DNA of 64,000 bases from contig NZ_JADKPV010000006.1 of assembly GCF_015351395.1 (NCBI RefSeq), forward strand, positions 1 to 64,000. Direction: 5' to 3'. Source of the stretch: Savagea serpentis (lineage in GTDB: Bacteria > Bacillota > Bacilli > Bacillales_A > Planococcaceae). The notes beneath the pieces were generated by a model that saw only the letters and a program-made list of their open reading frames with translations, searched no databases and was not told the origin of the DNA. The first letter of the stretch is position 1. Every line of letters starts with the position of its first letter. The translations under genes and the position numbers were made by a program. This document shows, in pieces, positions 45,189 to 51,831 of the stretch.

Positions 45189-45345
45189 AACCCTCAATCG
45201 TTGAGCTTTAGCACTGTATGGCATAGGACGAATCCAGCTACATTAAAAACAACCTTAAATCGATTGTTTTTGCTAACCCATTGGCGTCTGTAGACGTTTC
45301 TGGGTAGCAGCGTATCTCCATACAGGAGCCTCACCTAACGAGGTT
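45189..45345 (-). promoter_or_regulatory. Mg2+ riboswitch (M-box, ykoK leader)
   Basis: The minus strand carries the M-box consensus nearly base for base: CGTTAGGTGAGGCTCCTGTA, TGGAGATACGCTGCTACCCA, GACGCCAATGGGTTAGCAAA, AATGTAGCTGGAT, GTCCTATGCCATACAGTGCT and AAAGCTCAACGATTGAG. P1 pairs AACCTC-GTT (45334-45345) with AAC-GAGGGTT (45189-45202). High Mg2+ should stabilise the aptamer and favour the downstream terminator, shutting the unit off. Normally found before MgtE, CorA or MgtA genes; here none is present. Confidence 0.96.
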
Positions 45346-45364
45346 TGTATTTTATGTTGTTAGC

Positions 45365-45407
45365 GGCATAAGACCGTTATTTGTCTATGCCCGATTTTTT
45401 ATTTTTT
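45365..45407 (+). terminator. Hairpin with T tract, possible antisense terminator
   Basis: GGCATAAGAC (45365-45374) pairs with GTCTATGCC (45383-45391) with one bulge, followed on the plus strand by CGATTTTTTATTTTTT. No plus-strand gene precedes it; it could stop transcription antisense to the M-box. Confidence 0.45.
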
Positions 45408-45656
45408 AAACTTGTTTCGTTCACTTGGAACAATCTAAATTTACATCGATTCCAACATTTCAACAATGCACTTTAGACCTATTTTATATAGTTATTTGTG
45501 CTCATTTTAACTAATTTATATTGACAGATAATTCAGATTGTTATTTGTATGTAAATTCTGACCTTATCGATTCAAAATGAACTGACTCTAGTCGTTTTTT
45601 CTGTTACGATGTATAATTTGTTCATTTCATTCCAACGAGAAAGAAGTGTATAAAAT

Positions 45657-46487
45657 ATGAAGAAAACTTTAACAATTGCTGGTTCAGATACATCAGGTGG
45701 CGCTGGAATTCAAGCGGATTTGAAAACATTCCAAGAACATGGAACTTACGGTATGACCGCGCTCACTGTCGTCGTAACGATGGATCCAGACCAATATTGG
45801 GCACACGGTGTCTACTCATTGCCGACGGATGTATTACAAGCTCAAATTAAAACAGCGCTCTCTACAGGAATCGATGCGATGAAAACTGGGATGTTAGCGA
45901 CAGAAGAAGTTATCCAAATTGCGGGAGATGCAATTCAACAATCTGGAACTCTAAAAGTCGTCATCGATCCTGTCATGGTATGTAAAGGGGAAGATGAAGT
46001 GCTCAACCCTGGAAATACCGACGCGATGATTCAATACTTACTCCCACATGCGATGGTGACGACACCGAACTTATTCGAAGCGGGACAACTAGCGGGCATG
46101 AAAACGCCAAAAACGATTGAAGAAATGAAAGAAGCAGCAAAACGCATTCACGCACATGGACCCCAAACTGTCGTCATTAAAGGCGGTCGTTCACTCCCTA
46201 CTGAAAAAGCGACAGATTTATTTTATGACGGTAAGACATTTTACGTATTAGAAAGCGACGTCATCGACTCTCATTACAATCACGGAGCGGGATGTACGTT
46301 CGCAGCAGCGATTACCGCAAACTTAGCGAACGGCCTCGCTGTTCAAGAGGCGGTCGTCCAAGCGAAAGCATTCGTCACTGCAGCTATCCAACACGGCTGG
46401 AAATTAAACGAATATGTCGGACCTGTCATGCACGGAGCTGCGCGTCATCATGCGCTTCCTGAAGTATCGATTCGTCCAATCAACTAA
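45657..46487 (+). CDS. pdxK: Pyridoxal/hydroxymethylpyrimidine kinase
   Basis: 276-residue ribokinase-like ThiD-family kinase. Substrate and ATP motifs: AGSDTSGGAGIQADLKTF at the N-terminus, IDPVMVCKGEDEVL, TPNLFEAGQLAGM and the catalytic HGAGCTFAAA. Sequence is closest to B. subtilis PdxK (YwdB), which phosphorylates pyridoxal and related B6 vitamers; hydroxymethylpyrimidine kinase activity is also possible. There is no TPP riboswitch upstream, which argues against a thiamine-operon role. The ribosome site is weak (GAGAAAGAAG). Confidence 0.9.
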   Translation: MKKTLTIAGSDTSGGAGIQADLKTFQEHGTYGMTALTVVVTMDPDQYWAHGVYSLPTDVLQAQIKTALSTGIDAMKTGMLATEEVIQIAGDAIQQSGTLKVVIDPVMVCKGEDEVLNPGNTDAMIQYLLPHAMVTTPNLFEAGQLAGMKTPKTIEEMKEAAKRIHAHGPQTVVIKGGRSLPTEKATDLFYDGKTFYVLESDVIDSHYNHGAGCTFAAAITANLANGLAVQEAVVQAKAFVTAAIQHGWKLNEYVGPVMHGAARHHALPEVSIRPIN

Positions 46488-46490
46488 GTA

Positions 46491-46535
46491 AAAGTGCGCA
46501 AACTCACCGAATTGTTGAGTTTGCGCACTTTTTTC
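46491..46535 (+). terminator. Intrinsic terminator after pdxK
   Basis: Perfect 16-bp stem AAAGTGCGCAAACTCA (46491-46506) with its complement at 46516-46531, then T tract. Confidence 0.95.
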
Positions 46536-46589
46536 ATTTTATTATTGGAAAATTCGTTATAATGGAAACAGAAAGCGAGGAGAAGCATC

Positions 46590-47363
46590 TTGTTAGAAGA
46601 TTTAAATCTTACCATTTTACTTATTTTAATTATTTTTGGATTTTTAGCCGCATTCGTCGATTCTGTCGTTGGTGGTGGAGGTCTTATTACATTACCTGCT
46701 CTTTTATTTACTGGCATTTCTCCAACTGCGGCACTTGCGACGAATAAATTAGCCAGTTCCATCGGTTCCTTCACGAGTAGCTTTATGTTTTTACGCTCCG
46801 GTCACCTTGATGTGAAGTCATTGATGAAATTGTTTCCTCTCTCTTTCTTCGGTGCCATGCTCGGTGCTTACACCGTTTCTTTTTTCGATCCGAACGTCTT
46901 AAAACCGCTCATGCTCATTATGCTCGCAATTATCGCGGTATACACACTCATGAAAAAAGATTGGGGTAGCGTCACTCAAATGAAACACTTTTCGACAAGT
47001 ACTGCCCTCTTATTCGCTGGAATTATTGCATTTATCGGATTTTATGATGGATTTTTAGGGCCTGGTACAGGTTCGTTCCTCATGTTTGCATTATTGTGGC
47101 GCGGCTTTGACTTTTTACAAGCGGCAGGCAATGCGAAAGTACTTAATTTCGGGAGTAACTTCGCAGCACTTCTCATGTTTATGATGCTTGGTGAAGTGTT
47201 GTTCGTTTACGGACTCATTATGGGAGCTGCACAAATTATCGGTTCAATCGTAGGATCTCGCTTTGCGATGAAACGTGGGAGCGGTTACGTCCGAATTTTA
47301 TTTATCGTCGTCACCGTTTCTTTACTTGCGAAACAATCATGGGACTACGTTTCTTCACTATGA
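46590..47363 (+). CDS. TauE/SafE (TSUP) family permease
   Basis: 257-residue membrane protein, eight helices, with VDSVVGGGGLITLPALLF (N half) and GFYDGFLGPGTGSFLMFALL (C half) TSUP motifs. Probable exporter or importer of sulfite, sulfonate or other organic anions; substrate unknown and distinct from the YunE homolog at 31 kb. TTG start at 46590, seven bases after GAGGAG; no ATG lies near. The promoter is in the 50 bp after the pdxK terminator. Confidence 0.88.
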   Translation: MLEDLNLTILLILIIFGFLAAFVDSVVGGGGLITLPALLFTGISPTAALATNKLASSIGSFTSSFMFLRSGHLDVKSLMKLFPLSFFGAMLGAYTVSFFDPNVLKPLMLIMLAIIAVYTLMKKDWGSVTQMKHFSTSTALLFAGIIAFIGFYDGFLGPGTGSFLMFALLWRGFDFLQAAGNAKVLNFGSNFAALLMFMMLGEVLFVYGLIMGAAQIIGSIVGSRFAMKRGSGYVRILFIVVTVSLLAKQSWDYVSSL

Positions 47364-47369
47364 AGGTTT

Positions 47370-47430
47370 TGTAACGGTTATGTAAAGTTGTTGTAACGCC
47401 TCTTCCCTTTTCTATTCCTCCCTCTATACT
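47370..47430 (+). promoter_or_regulatory. PhoP-box-like repeats and -10 before the Na+/Pi symporter
   Basis: TGTAA occurs at 47370, 47381 and 47392, exactly 11 bp apart, the spacing of Bacillus PhoP~P half-sites (TTACA read on the other strand). A -10 TATACT follows at 47425-47430. The target gene (Na+/phosphate symporter) fits Pho control. Confidence 0.65.
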
Positions 47431-47457
47431 AAATGTATCTTTAGAGTCAAGGAGTGA

Positions 47458-49101
47458 ATGCGTATCGTGGAAGTCGAATGGCAAGCAATTATTTTCCAAT
47501 TTTTAGGTGGGCTCGGTATTTTTCTATTCGCCATTCAATTTATGGGGGACGCGCTTCAAAAGGCAGCTGGTGACCGATTACGAAGCATTTTAGATAAGTT
47601 TACGACGAATCCGTTGATGGGTGTGCTCGTCGGAATTATCGTCACCGTGCTCATCCAATCGAGTTCAGGAACGACCGTTATTACTGTTGGCCTTGTGAGC
47701 GCCGGATTTATGACATTACGTCAAGCGATCGGCGTCATTATGGGTGCGAATATCGGGACGACGGTCACCGCATTCATCATCGGATTAGATGTCGGCGCTT
47801 ATGCTCTTCCAATTATGGCTGTCGGATCGTTTCTCATTTTTTTCTTTAAAAAAGATAAAGTGAAAAACTTCGGAGAAGTGATGTTCGGATTCGGTGGTCT
47901 CTTTTTAGGACTCGAAATGATGAGCAACGGGATGAAACCGTTACGCTCACTCGATGCCTTTGCAGAGTTTACGTTATCAATGAGTGAGAACCCGATTCTC
48001 GGTGTCATCGCAGGGACAATCTTTACATTAATTGTCCAAAGCTCTAGTGCGACAGTCGGGATATTACAAGGATTGTATGCGGAAGGCCTCGTCGACTTGC
48101 AAGCCGCATTGCCGATTTTATTCGGAGATAATATCGGGACAACGATTACCGCCATTTTAGCTGCGCTAGGAGCATCGATCACTGCGCGACGTGCTGCAGC
48201 AGTTCACGTATTGTTTAACTTATTTGGCACCGTCATCTTTTTAATTTTACTCGTGCCTTTCACGTTGTATGTCGAATGGTTGGCAGCACTACTCGCACTG
48301 GAAGAAAAAATGCAAATCGCTTTCGCTCACGGCTCGTTTAACGTCGCGAATACGATGATTCAATTTCCTTTAATCGGCGTTTGGGCAATGGTCGTCACGA
48401 AATTAATTCCTGGAAAAGACGTGACGATTGAATATCAGCCGAAACATTTAGACCCATTATTCATTCAAGAATCTCCTGCTGTTGCGATCGGCCAAGCAAA
48501 AGCAGAAGTTGTGCGCACTGGAGAATTTGCCGTGCACGGCATGCAAGAAGCTCTTTTATACGTCCAAACAGGCGATGAGTCACATGCAGAACTTGCGAAA
48601 CAATTAGAAGACGCCATCAATCATTTGGATCGTGAAATTACTTCTTATCTCGTTGAAATCTCGACGATGCGCATTTCAGAAAGCGACTCTCACAAGCACG
48701 CATTACTACTAGATAGTATTCGTGACATCGAACGAATCGGAGACCATTGTGAAAATATTGTCGGCTTAACGAAAAGTTTACATCATACAAATAAGAATGG
48801 GATTACAAAAGAGGCAATGGCTGAAATGGAGAAAATGTTTGCCCTCACGATTGAAACGATTTCAAAATCAATTCAATCTCTCCAAACGAACGATTTAGCA
48901 CTTGCTCGTCAAGTCGTCGAACAAGAGGTAACCATCGATCAGATGGAATATCGCTATCGGAAAACGCATATTAATCGATTACGCGATGGTACTTGTACAT
49001 TAGAAGCAGGTATGGTATATGTCGATATTTTATCGAACTTAGAACGTAGCGGTGACCATACGGTAAACTTGGCTGAAGTTGTACTTGGAAAACGTCTATA
49101 A
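47458..49101 (+). CDS. Na+/Pi cotransporter with PhoU-like domain
   Basis: 547-residue Na/Pi-cotransporter II-related protein. Two inverted membrane repeats carry the QSS motifs (VLIQSSSGTTVITVGL near residue 60 and LIVQSSSATVGILQGL near 190) with GANIGTT/GDNIGTT. From about residue 345 a cytoplasmic PhoU-like helical domain follows. It should take up phosphate with Na+. The start is either ATG 47458, only three bases from AAGGAG, or GTG 47467, twelve bases away; both are imperfect. Preceded by PhoP-type repeats. Confidence 0.9.
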   Translation: MRIVEVEWQAIIFQFLGGLGIFLFAIQFMGDALQKAAGDRLRSILDKFTTNPLMGVLVGIIVTVLIQSSSGTTVITVGLVSAGFMTLRQAIGVIMGANIGTTVTAFIIGLDVGAYALPIMAVGSFLIFFFKKDKVKNFGEVMFGFGGLFLGLEMMSNGMKPLRSLDAFAEFTLSMSENPILGVIAGTIFTLIVQSSSATVGILQGLYAEGLVDLQAALPILFGDNIGTTITAILAALGASITARRAAAVHVLFNLFGTVIFLILLVPFTLYVEWLAALLALEEKMQIAFAHGSFNVANTMIQFPLIGVWAMVVTKLIPGKDVTIEYQPKHLDPLFIQESPAVAIGQAKAEVVRTGEFAVHGMQEALLYVQTGDESHAELAKQLEDAINHLDREITSYLVEISTMRISESDSHKHALLLDSIRDIERIGDHCENIVGLTKSLHHTNKNGITKEAMAEMEKMFALTIETISKSIQSLQTNDLALARQVVEQEVTIDQMEYRYRKTHINRLRDGTCTLEAGMVYVDILSNLERSGDHTVNLAEVVLGKRL

Positions 49102-49103
49102 TA

Positions 49104-49135
49104 AAAAAGGCTTGCGTAAAAACGCAGGCCTTTTC
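49104..49135. terminator. Bidirectional terminator
   Basis: AAAAAGGCTTGCGT / ACGCAGGCCTTTT stem with a short A loop, between the convergent Na+/Pi symporter gene and the 49-kb gene. Confidence 0.9.
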
Positions 49136-49140
49136 ATTAT

Positions 49141-49983
49141 TTATTGTTGAAGTAATGAACCATTTGCAACTGGAATCGTTTCACGATTTAATACATTTAA
49201 ATGACAATAATAGTCCAAAAATGCATCTAAACGTTCTTGTTCTTCTTCACCTTGACGCATCTTCAAAACATCTCGCAATATTTGAGCACCCCAAATATTA
49301 TCGAAGTAACGGTAACGTCCTGAATTCCATGCCATTCGCTTCGGTGAACGCGGATTCATATAATAATTCCAAAAATGCATTTTTTCAGATTCTTCTTCTG
49401 TCAGTTCAATTTTAAAAAGCTCATGTGAAGGGATGAAACCGTCTTCGTTAGCGCTTCCGATGAATGTTTCACTCACCATAAACATCCCGACAATTTTACG
49501 ATCGGCTTCTTGTTCTTTTGCGTCTCGCTTTGTCAGTACTGCCATACTATTCGGACGCAAACGAGCTGCACGATTCGGCTCTCCTTTTTTCTTACCGCTT
49601 TGCACTGTCCCTGTGAAAACCGACCAATCTTCAAATACTTTTTCATCATCTTCTTCATTCAACCAGAAGACAATTTGTGAGCTTTTATGAACATTCTCAT
49701 TTTTTAAACGAGCGCGTAATTGTTGCTGAATAATTTTTTGTTCACGCTCTTTCGCTTTCTTTTTCTCACGTATTTTTTCTTCTGCACGCATTTTGGTCAA
49801 CGTTTCTTCTAAACGCTCTGACAAGTCACGATCTTGCAACATGATAAATGTTTTAAAAGCATCTGGATACACGAATTTTTTGACGTCCTCTTCAAAGTCC
49901 ACGGTAATCGTCTTATCATCTTGTTCAACAATTTGCCCTTCACCAAAAACTTTATGCGTCACTGTTTCATCAATTAAATTCAC
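49141..49983 (-). CDS. Unrecognised protein with N-terminal Tudor-like KVFGEG domain
   Basis: 280-residue soluble protein. Residues 8-45 (VTHKVFGEGQIVEQDDKTI then VDFEEDVKKF) resemble the small Tudor/SH3-like module at the C-terminus of PcrA/UvrD helicases. Residues 55-95 form a highly charged coiled coil. The remainder is a domain with conserved-looking aromatic and basic segments (FWNYYMNPRSPKRMAWNSGR, RYFDNIWGAQILRDVLKM). I do not recognise that domain; a nucleic-acid or modified-base binding role is only a guess. Start ATG at 49983 with AAAGGGAGAG upstream. Single gene. Confidence 0.7.
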   Translation of the reverse strand: MNLIDETVTHKVFGEGQIVEQDDKTITVDFEEDVKKFVYPDAFKTFIMLQDRDLSERLEETLTKMRAEEKIREKKKAKEREQKIIQQQLRARLKNENVHKSSQIVFWLNEEDDEKVFEDWSVFTGTVQSGKKKGEPNRAARLRPNSMAVLTKRDAKEQEADRKIVGMFMVSETFIGSANEDGFIPSHELFKIELTEEESEKMHFWNYYMNPRSPKRMAWNSGRYRYFDNIWGAQILRDVLKMRQGEEEQERLDAFLDYYCHLNVLNRETIPVANGSLLQQ

Positions 49984-50186
49984 AATTCCACTCTCCCTTT
50001 ATCAATATGTGTCATCGTTCTCGCCCACGAGCGATTATTGAGAAGAACGCTCGATGCGCTTTTCTTTTTACATATAAAAAATCGCACACAAATTCTCGAA
50101 AAAAAGAAATTGAGCACGATCTTTTAATTCTGTAACGACTGTCTATCTATCGTAACATATATGTAACAAAAAATCAAGTTCAATCA

Positions 50187-50216
50187 TTGACTATCACTTC
50201 TCACCTATAGTATAAT
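50187..50216 (+). promoter_or_regulatory. Candidate sigma-A promoter of the csbB-type operon
   Basis: TTGACT (50187-50192), 18-bp spacer, TATAAT (50211-50216). This would leave a leader of about 275 nt before the glycosyltransferase ATG. The rest of the 515-bp gap (49984-50498) is AT-rich with only the 26-codon ORF described next. Confidence 0.5.
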
Positions 50217-50400
50217 TAATTATTTTTCGAATCATTTACAATGAATTATTCATAAACAATTAAGGATTTTCGATGTTTTTCTTCTAATTCATCGTATACT
50301 ATTTAACTAAAGCGAAATCAAAATATGAAATGACACGACAACACTTTGTTACTATTTGAAAACTTATAGCTCTCTATTTCGTAATATAGGTGGGGACATT

Positions 50401-50481
50401 TTGGTTGTTCATACTACAGAAGATGAAGAGGTGAGTTTAACTATTCATAAAAGTGGAAATGACAATATATTATCATTTTAG
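50401..50481 (+). CDS. 26-codon ORF in the glycosylation-operon leader
   Basis: TTG-initiated ORF with AGGTGGGG five bases upstream, encoding VVHTTEDEEVSLTIHKSGND-like acidic peptide and ending 17 bases before the glycosyltransferase ATG. It could be a short leader peptide or chance; nothing else supports it. Confidence 0.25.
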   Translation: MVVHTTEDEEVSLTIHKSGNDNILSF

Positions 50482-50498
50482 GAAATTGAGGAAAAAAC

Positions 50499-51440
50499 AT
50501 GAAAAAAATCGCCATTATTATTCCTGTCTACAATGAACAGGAAAATATTACACGTGTCGTCCACGTTTTAGACGATGTGACGCAAAAAAATTCTTCCCTT
50601 TCGTTTCAATATATTTTTGTTAACGATGGAAGTTCAGATCATACGAAAGAAACATTAGAACAACTTCACGCACAAAAGAAATATGTTCATTTTATTAATT
50701 TCTCTCGTAATTTTGGGAAAGAAGCCGCTTTACTTGCAGGCCTTAAACATTGCGAATACGATGCTGCTATTTTAATGGACGGGGATTTACAACATCCGCC
50801 GTCTCTCATACCTGAATTAATCACTGCTTGGGAAGAAGGATACGACCAAGTTGTCGCTAAGCGCGATCGTCAAGGAGAGCACTTTATAAAATCTCTTTTT
50901 GCAAAAAGTTATTATTATCTTATTAATCGGATTACTTCTGTTGAAATGAAAGACGGAGAAGGAGACTTTCGCCTGCTTAGCAAACGAGCAAGTGAGGCAC
51001 TCTTATCCTTAAATGAACATCAACGCTTTTCTAAAGGTTTATATGAATGGATTGGATTTCCTAAAAAAACAATTTGTTATCGCAATGTGATACGTGAAGA
51101 CGGAGAAACAAAATGGTCTTTCAAACAACTCATTAATTATGGAGTAGATGGTATTTTATCTTTCAATACAAAACCGCTTCGTATTTGTTTTTATCTTGGT
51201 TTAGCTACTTTTTTACTTTCTCTCTTTTATATCGGATATACGTTTTTCCAAATTGTAAGTGGCGGAATCGATGTACCAGGTTACTTCACTACAATTAGTG
51301 CCGTACTTCTTTTAGGCAGTATTCAATTATTTAGTTTAGGAATTATCGGTGAATATATTGGGCGCATTTACAATGAAACGAAGAAACGTCCTCACTATAT
51401 TGTGGATAATGCTAGTTTGGAAGGAGAACAACATGATTAA
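50499..51440 (+). CDS. csbB: Undecaprenyl-phosphate glycosyltransferase CsbB-like
   Basis: GT2 (DPM1/GtrB-like) transferase of 313 residues: N-terminal catalytic domain with IIPVYNEQENI, VNDGSSDHTKET and ILMDGDLQHPP (DxD-type metal site), then two C-terminal membrane helices (about 225-250 and 258-285). It transfers a sugar, GlcNAc in B. subtilis CsbB, to undecaprenyl phosphate on the cytoplasmic face. It overlaps the flippase gene and is followed by a YfhO-type protein, giving the full three-component set. ATG with TTGAGGAA upstream. Confidence 0.9.
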   Translation: MKKIAIIIPVYNEQENITRVVHVLDDVTQKNSSLSFQYIFVNDGSSDHTKETLEQLHAQKKYVHFINFSRNFGKEAALLAGLKHCEYDAAILMDGDLQHPPSLIPELITAWEEGYDQVVAKRDRQGEHFIKSLFAKSYYYLINRITSVEMKDGEGDFRLLSKRASEALLSLNEHQRFSKGLYEWIGFPKKTICYRNVIREDGETKWSFKQLINYGVDGILSFNTKPLRICFYLGLATFLLSLFYIGYTFFQIVSGGIDVPGYFTTISAVLLLGSIQLFSLGIIGEYIGRIYNETKKRPHYIVDNASLEGEQHD

Positions 51441-51831
51441 ATTCAACAAAACATCTCTCAACGAATTTATACGTTTCGGAATCGTTGGTGTTCTCAATAC
51501 CGCAGTCTATTATGCGGTATATTATATAGCGCTTCATTTTATCCAACTGCATTTTTTATTTGCTCATTGGATCGGCTTCTTCATTAGCTTAATCTTTTCT
51601 TTTTTTGTCAACAGTTTGTTCACTTATCGCGTAAAACCGACTTTAAAAAAGTTCTTAGCTTATCCTCTTACTCAAATTGTCAATGTTAGTTGCTCGACGG
51701 TCCTTCTTTATATTTTCGTTAAAGTGTTACATATGAGTGAACTGTTTGCTCCTTTTATTGCACTCCTCTTTACGGTGCCGATTACTTTTCTTTTAACCGG
51801 GAGGATTTTAAAAGATGAAAAGTCATATTAA
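51433..51831 (+). CDS. gtcA: GtrA/GtcA-family flippase
   Basis: 132-residue protein with four helices (IRFGIVGVLNTAVYYAVYYI, FLFAHWIGFFISLIFSFFVN and two more), the GtrA fold. It is proposed to flip the undecaprenyl-linked sugar made by the upstream transferase. The start at 51433 follows AAGGAG inside the csbB 3' end; the longer ORF reading from 51349 would lie inside csbB and is rejected. It overlaps csbB by eight and yfhO by 17 bases. Confidence 0.9.
   Translation: MIKFNKTSLNEFIRFGIVGVLNTAVYYAVYYIALHFIQLHFLFAHWIGFFISLIFSFFVNSLFTYRVKPTLKKFLAYPLTQIVNVSCSTVLLYIFVKVLHMSELFAPFIALLFTVPITFLLTGRILKDEKSY

Noticed and set aside
45657-46487. ThiD in a thiamine context
   Set aside because: No TPP riboswitch or thiamine genes nearby, and the sequence is closer to B. 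subtilis PdxK.
47799-48182. 127-codon minus-strand ORF
   Set aside because: Shadow of the Na+/Pi symporter gene; no ribosome site.
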